Source of the DNA: Aphrophora alni
Lineage: Eukaryota > Arthropoda > Insecta > Hemiptera > Aphrophoridae
Reading direction: 5' to 3'
DNA length: 64,000 nucleotides
Assembly: GCA_963513935.1 (NCBI GenBank)
Contig: OY740768.1
Span: 1,088,404 to 1,152,403 of the forward strand
How positions within the stretch are numbered: the first letter of the stretch is position 1; each line of letters starts with the position of its first letter. The translations under genes were made by a program, and so were the position numbers. The notes under the pieces are model-generated. The model made no database searches. It saw only the letters and a program-made list of their open reading frames with translations, and was not told the DNA's origin. Shown here piece after piece: positions 44,106 through 55,480 of the stretch.

Positions 44106-45023
44106 AAATAAACCATAAAACAACAACATGAACAATCCATTATAAAACAATAAATTTAAAAGCAAAATAAAACGGGTGTATTTAATTAGTTACTGAAAAT
44201 AGGAAGGGAGCGTGTTTTCTCATTCGAAGACATATAAATTGATTGTTTCATGTCTCTTACATGGCATTCTGTTATGATGATATTCAATTCAATGTGGAAG
44301 TCAATGCCACACCCTTTATCACCTGAAGATTGTTTACACTTAAAACATAGAAAATCATTAACCTTGTAATATATTACAAAAGTTTTATGAAAGTCAAATA
44401 ATATATCACAAAACTCAAATGTTCATTTTTTTTTACACATTTAGGTGGTTAATACATTGTATTATAAACATTGTTTATTGTTTTTCTAAATTATCTTATA
44501 AATAGAAGTGTGTAGGTAAAATTGAAAGACTGCTTCATTCGTATGAACTGATAATACTTTTTCTCTCGTTTTGGCCAATTGATTCTTCTGGGCCTTGTGA
44601 TTTCAGTAGTTAGTGAAAGGGGAAGAGGAACGTTTTCTCTCTCCCCTTGTTGGTCACTCCTTATTAACGGATTTTGTAGGTGTTCATAAATAAATTCTAG
44701 TTACTAATTAGTACGTTCTTATAATAAATTCTACTCTAAATAAAATCGAATGTTTAATATAGACTGTCAAGCTATTTTATCAAAACTAATTGATCAGTGT
44801 TTCCCTTCTACTTTCAATTTGACACCCAGCTTGGATATTTCTCTAAACATTTCAATTATAAGTGATCATTCCCAACCACAATTACATAAATAATAACTAA
44901 AACACAAAACTGTAATAATAATAATTTTGAAACCGAATAACCTGATGTATATTTTGATAATAACCTTCAAAGGGTTCTACTACTAAACTATAAATCTACA
45001 GTTCTAGTTTAACAGTTGAATAC

Positions 45024-45066
45024 TGTGAAGGTGAAGACGACCTTGTTATCGAAATGTACATTCAAA
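45024..45066 (+). repeat. Degenerate hammerhead-like motif
   Basis: GTGAAGGTGAAGACGACCTT then GTTATCGAAATGTACATT resembles, with losses, the layout at 16948-16992. It sits about 80 bp upstream of the Penelope-like fragment. Confidence 0.3.
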
Positions 45067-45104
45067 TATTTAATTGAATAAAACTAAATTACAATTAATG
45101 TACT

Positions 45105-45820
45105 TTAATGTAATAGCAGATATTTCTTGTTGAAACTCCATATTCAAGGATAAAATAAAGCAAAAGCTTAAAGTTTCAAATATTTTAATAGTATAAATAA
45201 GCTACAATTGTTTCGCCTTGCGGCATCATCGGGCAACTGATAATTTACAGGTATAGACAACTATTTAAACATAAGTAACAGGAAACCGAAATACAATAGA
45301 GAAATCGGGAAAGGTAGGGGGGGATGACCTAGCAGGTAGATAAAGGTTAATGAACTATGTTAAGTTGCTTTATGTAAATAGCTGGAAACATGGCTATAGA
45401 AACTCTAACTTTGCTAACCACCTTTTGGACTCGGGTCATAGTTTTGATTCGAAATTGAATGTTAAACTCTTACATATAGAAAATAAAAGCAATAGATTAA
45501 ATAATTTAGAATGTTTTGAAATAAATAGATCTATTTCACTTAGGCCTATTCTTAACTTAAATGACCAAATTGTATTAAATTCGTCACCTCTTCTAAAACC
45601 CATCCTTAACATAGTTCATTAACCTTTATCTACCTGCTAGGTCACCCCCCTACCTTTCCCGATTTCTCTATTGTATTTCAGTTTCCTGTTACTTATGTTT
45701 AAATAGTTGTCTATACCTGTAAATTATCAGTTGCCCGATGATGCCACAAGGCGAAACAATTGTAGCTCATTTATACTATTAAAATATTTGAAACTTTAAG
45801 CTTTTGCTTTATTTTATCCT
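45105..45820 (+). mobile_element. Penelope-like element fragment with inverted terminal repeats
   Basis: Left repeat 45147-45364 and right repeat 45606-45820 are inverted copies of about 215 bp, about 95% alike by eye. The left side extends about 40 bp further, to 45105. They enclose only about 240 bp of coding sequence. Penelope-like elements are known for terminal repeats (PLTRs) in direct or inverted order, and for hammerhead motifs in them. Here both repeats carry CCGATGATGCC, then GGCGAAACAATTGTAGCT, a core with U4 changed to C. Reverse transcriptase is absent, so it is a 3' fragment. Confidence 0.7.
45350..45622 (+). pseudogene. GIY-YIG endonuclease tail of a Penelope-like element
   Basis: The 90-codon frame contains NSNFANHLLDSGHSFD, then VKLLHIENKSNRLNNLECFEI. 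This corresponds to the second half of the GIY-YIG endonuclease domain of Penelope-like proteins (FAxHLxxxxH ... LNxLExxEI, including the catalytic-region Glu). The GIY-YIG motif itself and the reverse transcriptase are missing. First and last codons lie inside the terminal repeats. Confidence 0.65.
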
Positions 45821-46458
45821 ACAATTAATGTGTTTTAGTTACTGTAATTGTCAATTATTATATGCAGTTTTCATTGAGTATTTAAACTTTTGGTTGAGCA
45901 GATATTCTGGTAAAATGGATTTATGACGTAATGTGTCAAACTTTTTTGTTTTATAATTATTACAGTAGCAGCAAAGTTGGGACTTCTTTATAGTAAAGAA
46001 TGTTGAAGTAAATTGTTGTTTGAAGGTAATTACTTTACAAATTGTCACTACAAAACATATTAGTTAGTTGAAACAGTTTTGCTTTGTTTTCCTACATCCC
46101 CTATAATATAAACTCTTTGTACAATTTGCAAATTAAATTCTCAGTAATTATTAATCTCTCCTCATGTTGTCTTCTGAATTGTAGGATGGAGATAAAACGG
46201 GAAGTAAAAACATAGCTCGTCATGAACTTGATTCTCTCAGGAGTTTCTGTTCGATTACTTTTTCACATACAAATCATATAGAGAAAGTTATGTGATGGGG
46301 TAAAAAAAATCCATTTCAAGTTTTTGAAGGATGTATTTGTTTGACGTTCTTTGAGCTCAAGAAAATGTTTTCTGGAAATATTTGTGTGTCAGTGTTTTAT
46401 ACCTCGAACTAGTGACCAATTTTGATTACGTTAGGTATATGCACATATTTTAGACGTT

Positions 46459-46478
46459 TTTTTTTTTTTTTTCTTTTT

Positions 46479-46515
<37 letters not shown>
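46459..46515 (+). repeat. Poly(T) tract
   Basis: About 55 nearly pure T with two C interruptions. It is absent from copy B of the duplication, which has only a short T-rich segment here. Confidence 0.9.
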
Positions 46516-46519
<4 letters not shown>

Positions 46520-46708
46520 AAGATTAGAATGATGACAATATATGAAATAATAAAATTGTTGATTAATTATCAGAATGGATTGAGACACATAAAATGTTAA
46601 CGAATTAAAAGATCCGATCAGATATGAATGTTTAATATTTCAAACTGTAATAAAAAAAATTATAAATGGAAAAATAAATTTTGATTGAAATTTGACGTTG
46701 AAAGAATG

Positions 46709-46732
46709 TTTCTCTCTCTCTCTCTCTCTCTC
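46709..46732 (+). repeat. (CT)n microsatellite
   Basis: About 12 TC units. Confidence 0.9.
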
Positions 46733-47059
46733 AATTATGATATTTACTCCGTAGTTATGGTAACGTATAAACACGAAACATGAAATTAAGCAACTGATGC
46801 TCTTTTATGTGTAACTAATGTAATATGTTTCGTGGTTGTTCGAAAAGTACACAGATGTTATTAAACTACAATGGGTTTAGAAGTAGGTTACTTGCCAGGC
46901 AGGTGGTAAATAGTTTCTGGTGTAAAGATTTGAATAATTCGACATCAAGTACGATATGTTTAGTGTCTTTTTCAACTGGGCCATCATTGTGTCCCTCAGC
47001 TGTCCATTTGGGTTTCAGTAGAGAGGTTTTTCTTGTTGTTTAAAGCGAAAAACTGCATT

Positions 47060-47235
47060 CTCTTATAAAAAAGAAGACAAGAGTATAAAATAAAGACTCC
47101 TAACCTCGAATGTTATAATAGCGTCAGAGTCTGAAAGGAACAAGAGTTGGTCAAGTGAGAACTGATAAGAAAGATTAAAGAGAGGGATCTAACCCAAGAT
47201 TACATAGTGGTCCACTAGGTAGGGATTTAAAGTAA
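47060..47235 (+). repeat. Dispersed repeat family A, + copy
   Basis: Contains ATAGCGTCAGAGTCTGAAAG, GAGTTGGTCAAGTGAGA and GAGAGGGATCTAACCCAAGA. Lies inside duplication copy A, and its partner is at 49690-49900 inside copy B. Confidence 0.65.
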
Positions 47236-47914
47236 ACTTGTATTCCGCCAGTGAGGTGGTTGTAGTGAAACAAAATAAAAAACGTTTTGAGGTGTGGCCA
47301 AAATGCGCTCATATTTCAGAATTTGATAAAAATCAGTTCACTCGTTTACAAAATATGACACACAGGTGACATCATTCCAAAATGTTTGTTCTTAGTGAAC
47401 CCCTTATCATCGTATATTTCTGAACCATCGTCCTACGTTTATGTGAGAAAATAAAAGTGGAATTCAACTCGATCTGACGTCACGAAAATACATAAGCCTC
47501 AGGTTGCGAAGTTTTATATAAACGTTGTTAATGAGAAGGTGTTTCTGAGAAAGTTTGTGCAGTTAACAGCTGTTAAGTTTAGTTCTCACTTTAAACTATC
47601 AGTGCCTGGTTTAATGTCTGGAGGTGTTGCAGTAAAGTTAAGTAATTTACTAATGCAGTCTCGCACAGCATGACGTCACTAATTTGGCTGTATTTCCCTC
47701 CCTCCTTCGTCTCTCCACAGAACGATCTTCATTTGATTCCTTCATAAATAAAGCGCAAAAAATTGTACTGTACTTCTATAAATTTACTTCACTTTCATCA
47801 TCAAAACAAATGTACAATATTTACATCTGTGTAATTTTAAAATGTTTATAAAATAATTTTTATAAAACTAAATAAAAAATGATTTTTAATTTACTTTTTT
47901 CCTTTTTGTTGTCA

Positions 47915-47995
47915 TCTTCGCCTTAAACAAAAAGGAAGGACAGAACATAAAATAAACACTCCATGCCTTCGAATACTCTAATAGCATGATGGTTG
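47915..47995 (+). repeat. 5' fragment of family A
   Basis: TCATCTTCGCCTTAAAC, AAAAGGAAGG, TCCATGCCTTCGAATACTCT and AATAGCATGATGG match the upstream part of the 57.2-57.7 kb copy. Confidence 0.45.
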
Positions 47996-48634
47996 AAAAA
48001 TATCAGCAAATTTTATTATGGTAGATATGTTTAAAAATAATTCTTTATTTGGTTATTTTCTATTTACAGCATTTAAAAGTATGTAAATTCATGTATAAAA
48101 CATATTTATGCATACGATTTTATGTTTCAATATTAAATTTGATTCTAAAATAAAAACGTGATAGTTGAGCTTAAAATAATGACAAAAGTTTATTACTTTC
48201 AACATTGGGTTTAAATATCGGTCAGACTGACATTAAACATTAAAAATAGCTATGTTAAATTTAAAACTGTTTATGCTAAAGACCGTAGGTACTTGGTGGT
48301 ATTCCATTTTAAATAAATTAAAACAACAATATTCTTGTAAAAGCCCTTGACATTGCTTTAACTAGTGAAACCATGGTTGGAAAGTTTCAATTAAAATATT
48401 GTGGTTTATACTAAAAAATTGTTGTTTTAATTTATTTAAATTGTAAACATTAAAGAAATCTTAATTTTTGTTATTACTCTTCCCCCTCCAAAAGTTACAT
48501 AATATGACCAATAATAAATCTTTTAGTATTAACATTTCCTACAAGCCGATTAGTGCAAACGCCATACTGGTGATCACGTTTCTAAACCACTCTTATCAAT
48601 AATTGGTAATAATACTTAAACAAAAGTACCAAAC

Positions 48635-49995
48635 TTTTTTGTTTTCTAACTCTTAGAGTAGTGCCAATTAAAGTATAAATTTCTTTACAGTAAAGAATGT
48701 TGCAGTAAATTGTCCGTTCGAGGGTAATTACCCTATAAATTGTCACTACAAAACACATTAGTTAGTTAAAACAGTTTTGCTTTATTTTCCTACATCCCCT
48801 ATAATATAAACGCTGTACAGTTTGCAAATTAAATTCTAAGTAATTAAACATCTCTCCTCACGTTGTCTCCGATGTCAGACTGATTTGTAGAATGGAGATA
48901 AAAAGGGAAGTAAAAACATTCATTTATTTGTTTTAGCTCGGCATTCAGTTGATACTCACATACAAATCATATAGAGAAACTTATGTGATGAGTCAAACAA
49001 TCCATTTCAAGTTTTTACAGATGTATTTGTTTGACGTTCTTTGAGCTCAAGAAAATGTTTTCTGGAACTATTTTTGTGCGTCACCTCGAAATATCGTAGC
49101 AATTTGTAAGGTACCTACCTAGGTGGACATATTTTAGATGTTGTTTTCTTGCTATTATTATTTAGAAAAGATTAAAATGGATGACAATAAATGAACTATC
49201 AAACAGTTGATTACTTTGCAGAATGGATTGTATTAACGAGATTCGATCAAATATGAATGTTTAACGTTCCAAACTGCAATCAAAACAAAACTACAGTATA
49301 CAAATGAGAAAACAAAGTTGTATGTTACACTTGAAAGAATATTTATTTTTATCGCAATGATTAGATTTACTCCATAATCCTGGTGATGTATAAACTCTAA
49401 ATATGAGATAACGCAGCTGATGTTACATAGAACACGTTTTGACGGTGTGTCAAGCTTTTATATATGTATGTAAATTAAGGGGTTTTCTTTATTTTGAAGT
49501 GTAACACAATTTAATATTTTCCCAGGATGTCCTTAAAGTAGAGCACAGATAGGTTAGTGTGTTGGTTTACTTGTGAGGCAGGTGATGTGAAAACAAATAG
49601 GGCATTGTAATAGGCCTATTGTTATATACTTGTCGACGGTCAAATGATAATTTTGGGATCAAGTAGAGAAGATTTTTGTTTTATTGTTGTTTAAAGGCGA
49701 AAAGACTCATTGCTTTGTCTCGATTACTCTAAGTCAGGGTCGGAAGGGAATAAGAGTTGATCAAGTTAGACTTGATAAGAAAGCGAAAGAGAGGGATCAA
49801 CCCAAGATTACTTGAAAAATGGTGTGGATCCAACTTTGTTCCGTCGGGATTGCTAACTTTGTACTCACAACAGAGTGCCTCTGACGGTCCAGTAGTGAGG
49901 TGTTCACAATTCTGAGTAAAACAAACTAAAAAAAAAAACTATTTTGATGTTGCCAAAATATGCCCATATTACAAATTATTAAAATCAGTTAATTT
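48635..49995 (+). repeat. Copy B of the 1.4-kb duplication
   Basis: Colinear with 45945-47345 (see copy A). The copies differ by many substitutions and small indels, so the duplication is old. Both carry the family A insertion at the same place, so the insertion predates duplication. Confidence 0.75.
49690..49905 (+). repeat. Dispersed repeat family A, + copy
   Basis: GGGTCGGAAGGGAATAAGAG, TTGATCAAGTTAGAC, GAAAGAGAGGGATCAACCC, then GTCGGGATTGCTAAC. Confidence 0.65.
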
Positions 49996-49999
49996 TTCG

Positions 50000-51045
50000 T
50001 CTGTACAACGTATTGTCATGTAATATTTCAACATAGTATATATACTAAACAGTTTTTAGAACGTTAGTTTAAGGAACTTTTGTTTTTTAAAATCATATAT
50101 TTGTTTTTGTTAACTGTTGATCTAAAGGAAAGAAACGCACTGTGTTATTGATTTCAACATATTATGGAAAACTCGTTTACGTTGCATATTAGTGTTCAGG
50201 CGCTACATATGCAATCTACTAACTGCTGTAGTTTTACCTATTTACAGTTTGAAGGGGCTTCTTCTTCGTACTACAGGTCAGGTTCAACGCGTTTTCAAAA
50301 GTTAGAAAATAATGCAAGATATAATAATGAACAAATTACTTTAGTGTACAAATTATTTCAAAAAAATTATTAAAGAATATATACTGAATAGAGTAGAAGT
50401 TACGCATATATGTTATCGGTTAATGTGATAAATTGTTCATGTTTAAAAATAACCTTTTAAACATCATAACCCAACTCTTAATCTAACCTAACCTTACATA
50501 ACCTAACCTAACCGGAGTGTGCTATATTATTGTTAATAATAATAATTTTATAAACTACTTTCCCTATTTATGACTTTAACCTAAAATATTGGTTATTAAT
50601 GATAATAACGGGTTAGTATGATTAATTTAAAGAAAAAAGAAACAATTTTTCATTTTTCACATTAACTAATAATATTTTAATTATTATCTGGGCTACAAAC
50701 TAGATAGGTTGTCAAAGTTCTTTACTACAGCTATTCACAGAGTGTTACGAAATTACTGTCCATTATAGAGAGGTTTTCATACGTTAAAAAATAAATCGTA
50801 ATTTAGTTTTACTTTTTCAAATGCAGATATATATTTATTTTAACATTTTCAAGCAGTACTTCAACATCTAACGGTGAAAAAAAAAATTAGAAACAATTTT
50901 ATTTTCGAGTAAAGTACGATTTCAAATTCAATTATTTCACTAACTTATTTATTATTTATAAAATGTTTAGTATTTTATCAAATATTCTAAAATAAATGAA
51001 TGTTATTATTCTTTGGCAACTTTCGACTGAATTCAAATTTGGCAA
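50000..51045. other. AT-rich DNA, short TTAGG-like trace
   Basis: A degenerate CCTAA run at about 50485-50510. The 69-codon frame at 50164-50373 has no support. Confidence 0.4.
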
Positions 51046-51049
51046 TTAA

Positions 51050-51240
51050 TTTTAATGAATGTTCATTGTGACAAAAATGAAGCCAGACATTGTATCAACC
51101 TCCCTTGATACTCTGATTGTGACCCAGATAGTAGTTTTATTAATTAAAGATACGTCCTTCTATTCTATCCTCGCTACTGAACAATGTCAAGGTTGGTTTG
51201 ACTGCCCTGACAACAAACATTTTGCGTCGTTTTCCTGCTG
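51050..51240 (+). repeat. Diverged repeat, first copy
   Basis: GTTCATTGTGAC, AGCCAGACATTGTATCA, CAGATAGTAGTTTTA and TTTGACTGCCCTGACAACA parallel 53150-53340 in the same order. The 60-codon frame here is not supported as a gene. Confidence 0.45.
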
Positions 51241-52745
51241 AGGTTAAAGGGATAATTTATAGGTAGGGATTATTTACGTATTAAATAAAAGTAGTGATGT
51301 TTTTCAAAAAATTCCCCAGATTGTTTCCCCTCCAAACTAATAATTTTCAACATAACTAGTAAAGGTTTTCTTTTATTATTTTTGTGCTATATCAAATTAG
51401 AGTAAGTTACTGTATGAATTATACTATGCGATAATATTAAATGTGATACTATTAAAATGAATGTTACTACCAGAGTGAAAATTAATAAAATTACTGCATA
51501 AATAATCAATTTCAAATTTTACGATTTTTTCAGATATATAACTTGTCTAATGTATTTTAAAAACCAAGGTTTTATAAAATAATTTTGGTGAAAATCGAAC
51601 AATAATGTCTCGAAAGAAGAGATTAATACTGTATGAAAATAAAATCCCTCCTTGCACTTTGTTTTACCATTTATTTTAACCTAATAACACTTAGTTTTAG
51701 CATATTTGTAGACTACATTTTTAGTTCACATTCAAAGATTTAATTAACAACATAAACACAAACTGCTTCTATAATTATACTAGAAAAGTCAGCTGACCCA
51801 TGTATGCCAACTGTGAAAACAAAAAACAGCTACAGCATCTGCAGGGATATGTATGAAAGTAGTGTGAAACAAAACATGACATACAGTTTAAAAGACGTTT
51901 TCAACACCTTATAAGTGTAAGACACCCTAAATGTTATATATTGGTGAACGCAGAACGAACCAAACATTAATAAATAATTATATATTTTTTAGTTATTGAT
52001 GTATCGAACCCCATTAATTAAATTTAATTTTAATATTTCACTTACGAGAAGGAATCATTTGACGAATTTAAGGCTGGATTTTTACTCTAAAAATATAAGG
52101 TGTACCTAGACTCAAAAGTTATTTAGTTTTCAAAATAATTTCATTAGTGTAATGATTTGAGTAGATATTTTATTTATTTTCAAAGGTACACACAAGACTT
52201 TTTCATTTCATGGTGTAAGACTAGTTTTTTATTCTAAGCCAATAGTATAAACAGTATTAAAATAATTTAATTTCAAGTTATGCTATTTTTAATTTTAAAA
52301 TATAGATATACAGTAAAATATATATAAAAGGCGTATATCTTGAAAGCAATACAAAGATATTTCAATTTTCTTTGTAACATTGGGTTTAGAACCGAAAGCT
52401 AATTCTAAATTATGTATTAGAATTTGGAAAAAACTGAAATGTTGACAAAAAAATGGATATATTTTGGAAACGTTGAAAGTGTTTGAGCTAAATTTGCGCA
52501 GTCGTTTTTAAAATAAAAATAAGAAATCAAGAAATTGTGACAAGGTCCACCTTTTGTATGAAATTAAAAAAATACTCGGAGCGTTGGGGAAACCCAAAAA
52601 TTGTAAAATGTCTCAAAAGTTAGTTTGTGGGTTTAAAATGAACACTTTAAAATTGCATTTGAATGACAATGATAGTCAAGAGTTGATTTAAACTATTAAT
52701 TCTTCAACAATTCTTTACTGTTCATTGTTGGTGTCCAAGTCAATA
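51241..52745. other. AT-rich DNA without supported feature
   Basis: No gene or repeat recognised. Confidence 0.4.
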
Positions 52746-52747
52746 AT

Positions 52748-53043
52748 GATTAACAATTAATAAGTAGTAATTACTAATTATATACAGTAGTCCGCGGACC
52801 GTAGAGCAGTGCGCACTATAAACATTATGTCAGTAACTAAGTATACATGTGTATGTGCGTTTTGTGTCTGTGTAATATTATATATGTCTTCGTAAAAGTT
52901 TTAATGTTTTGACGACCTCTACTACAGAGATACAACTGAAGATGGAGTCCCGACTCCGAAACGCGTCTTGAGAACAAGACAAATTTAAGTCACATGACGG
53001 AACAAATGAGGTAATTTATTACTACTTATTAATTGTTAATTCT
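52748..53043 (+). mobile_element. 296-bp inverted-repeat unit with the best hammerhead-like core
   Basis: GATTAACAATTAATAAGTAG at about 52749 is mirrored by CTACTTATTAATTGTTAAT at about 53023-53041 (about 28-bp arms, one or two mismatches). The core 52933-52970 lies between them. Size and layout parallel the 16395-16698 element, although the terminal sequences differ. Confidence 0.5.
52933..52970 (+). ncRNA. Hammerhead-ribozyme-like motif with intact CUGANGA
   Basis: Stem I CAA/TTG, then CTGAAGA (exact CUGANGA), T, stem II GGAGT-CCCG-ACTCC (5 bp), GAAA, palindromic CGCG and TC before stem I closes. The single departure from canonical form is the extra T between CUGANGA and stem II, which recurs as a pyrimidine in most other copies in this window. 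Dimeric folding would be needed, as stem III has no loop. Confidence 0.45.
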
Positions 53044-53149
53044 TTACTTGCTGCTATTCAGTAAATATTTTGTGGAATTCAAAGTCTCACTTAGAGGTGA
53101 ACTGTCCCAAACTTCTCCTTATTATAAATGCTTTTGACATCTTTCTACT

Positions 53150-53340
53150 GAAATTTACTTTTACTGAATGTCCTGAAATATAGCCAGTCATTGTATTTTA
53201 GCTTCCTTTTATAATTTTCATTGTGACCAAAATAGTAATTTTACAAATTAAGGATGCGTTTTTTGATTGAATAAATTCAGGGTTTTAAATATAGTATCTG
53301 GCCACTTTGACAACACATGTTTTAAGCACGGGTTCTCTGC
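53150..53340 (+). repeat. Diverged repeat, second copy
   Basis: Parallels 51050-51240: AGCCAGTCATTGTATTT, TTTCATTGTGACC, AAATAGTAATTTTAC, CCACTTTGACAACACATG. Confidence 0.45.
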
Positions 53341-53577
53341 TACACAAAAGTGATGCTTTATAAATGTTTCTATTCTCAGAAAAAGGACATTTTCCTAAGA
53401 TTTTTTCTTTACAAAACAGTATGCACTATATTATGGTTTTGCAGGAACAGAAACTAATGTTAGGCAACAACATATCTTCGAAACTAACATAAATACAGTT
53501 CCGAAATATTGTATCCATTCTTTGTATAGTTTGATAAACGAGTTCATGACGTCATCGTGGTACTTACCCAGCACCAT

Positions 53578-53696
53578 ACAGTATTAACAGTTATACATAC
53601 AGTATAAACAGTTATACATACAGTATAAACAGTTATACATACAGTATAAACAGTTATACATACAGTATAAACAGTTATACATACAGTATAAACAAG
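53578..53696 (+). repeat. 21-bp tandem repeat, about 5.5 units
   Basis: Near-perfect repeats of ACAGTATAAACAGTTATAC plus AT. Confidence 0.95.
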
Positions 53697-53699
53697 CAG

Positions 53700-54424
53700 A
53701 TCTTCTAAATACAAAGTCTAAAAGATGGTTTCATCGGCTTTGTAGGAAATGCTAAATTGTATTTGTAGATAAAGGGGTTTTGGTAAGTTGTTTTAAACAG
53801 TTGTTACTCTTGTGTATACTTCCTTGACTTCAACTAGTCCTTAGAGGGCTTCGTAGATGTATATATATAAAGTCTCCAGTGTATCTGCCCTTGTAAGACT
53901 TGAAGCTGTATGTGAAGGAGTCGCTACGCTCGTGTCGGTGATTTGACCTTGAAGGATCTCATGACTGTACAATTACAGTACCACATTTTCTTGTGAAGAC
54001 AGATTTCATAATTACATTTTTAACAATCACTTCTCTATTTGACATCTTAGAGAGACGATGCTTGTCATTGCTGAATTGAAATCTGCAAACTTTTATCTAA
54101 ATTAATGTATTATAAGTAGAATAAGACAAGAGATATGAACGGTTTTACATGGCCACCCTTAAACACTTTCAGTGCCATTTTGATATGGTTTTGTTTGAGC
54201 CCACTATAGTTTCCTGTATCAAATTGCACGTAGTTACCTTAAAATTTGTTGATGTTATCGTACAGAAGACAAGGCCACGTAGAAAACCACTTTTTGGTTT
54301 TCTGAGGTCATGAAGCGTGAAGATCAGTTACAAAAGAGGTCGAGTTTGTTATCAATTAATAAACTCACCCTACACTTCGTATACTGGGTATTTAAAAATA
54401 AAATCTCATTTATAGTTCCATTTA
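53700..54424. other. Non-coding stretch
   Basis: Slightly less AT-rich than its surroundings, but no coding frame or repeat was recognised. Confidence 0.35.
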
Positions 54425-54434
54425 TAGTTCGGGA

Positions 54435-55182
54435 AAGCGATGTTGATACTCGGGTGAAATAGATACTCGCAATACTCGGCTTCGAATGATTTCAATACTC
54501 GTATTATTAGTTCGACATCGAGTATCTGCGCAGAATGATTATGCGCATTATGTGTGTGTGTGTGTTATATTTTTATCTCTTAGACTGATCCACCAAGTAT
54601 TTAGTTTTTTAAACAATATGTGATTGACACTTGTAATACGTAATTAAATGTTATCCTGCCTCGACACATATTCAGTAATTAAACGTAAGTACAATTATTA
54701 CCAACATTAATAATTTAGTTATTATTTAAAATGAGTTAATTTACTATATTTTTATAAAGATGGTAACCTATAAATATTTATTTAAATATAAGTAATAACA
54801 GTTAAATAATAATTTAATTTACTTTTTGTTAATGTCGAAATAAATGAATACTATTGTTATTTTAAATTGAACTTGTTACCGAATCTAAATCATTATAACT
54901 CAAAATCGTAATGTTTAATTTATGTGTAGTGAAAATTCAGCTTAGAAACTAATGTAACCAAAGTAGAAACACCAAGTATTTTGTTTGGAATTGACACAAC
55001 ATTAACGAATATCGTTGTCCGAGGATACTCGCAGTATTCGCACATTACCTCCTCCTTGTTTCTAGTTACGAGGATTTTGTCCGAGTATTTTAATACGAAA
55101 CCGAGGATTTTAATATTCGGACTCTTCCGTGGATTTTGATACTCGGAATCACCGAGTATTTTAATTCGAACTCACACATCAC
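54435..55182. mobile_element. 748-bp non-autonomous element with 10-bp flanking duplication
   Basis: Flanked by exact direct repeats TAGTTCGGGA at 54425-54434 and 55183-55192. The ends are loosely inverted: GCGATGTTGATACTCGG on the left, and the complement of the right end starts GTGATGTGTGAGTTCG. Both subterminal zones are packed with GATACTCG / CGAGTATT motifs in both directions, as in transposase-binding arrays. Length and GTGATG ends are reminiscent of hAT-type MITEs, though an 8-bp duplication would then be expected. No coding. Confidence 0.65.
54558..54573 (+). repeat. Short (TG)n run
   Basis: Seven to eight TG units inside the 748-bp element. Confidence 0.8.
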
Positions 55183-55184
55183 TA

Positions 55185-55480
55185 GTTCGGGACTTAAGAG
55201 ATTCCATTATAGTTTGTTACTTAAGAGGTTAAACACAATGCAGCACTTAAGAGTGAGCCTGTTTATAATCAGCACTTAATAGTCTCTTTAGTTTGGCATA
55301 TAAACAGCCTCTATATAATGCGACACCATATAGTTCAGGACTAAAGAGCCTCTAAATATTTCGGCACTTAAGTGTGTCTCCATAAAGTTCGGCACTTAAG
55401 AGCCTCAAGATATTTCCGTTCTAAGTGCCTCTATATAATTCGGCACTTAACAGCTTCCACATGTTTCGATCCCTACTTAC
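55185..55480 (+). repeat. Degenerate ~28-bp tandem repeat
   Basis: About ten loose units with GTTCGGCACTTAAGAGCCTC and TATATAA. The 748-bp element inserted at its left edge (TAGTTCGGGACTTAAG). The 111-codon frame beginning at 55372 starts within the array and is not a gene. Confidence 0.7.

Larger units (their letters stand above)
45945..47345 (+). repeat. Copy A of a diverged 1.4-kb duplication
   Basis: Matches 48635-49995 in order over its length: TAGTAAAGAATGTTG, CACTACAAAACATATTAGTT, TACATCCCCTATAATATAAA, TTTGACGTTCTTTGAGCTCA, AAAAGATTAGAATGATGAC, CAGAATGGATTG. It also includes a family A copy. No coding. Offset about 2.7 kb. Confidence 0.75.

Noticed and set aside
52933..52970. Confident call of an active hammerhead ribozyme.
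   Set aside because: An extra base between the core and stem II and a loop-free stem III depart from canonical form; kept only as hammerhead-like.
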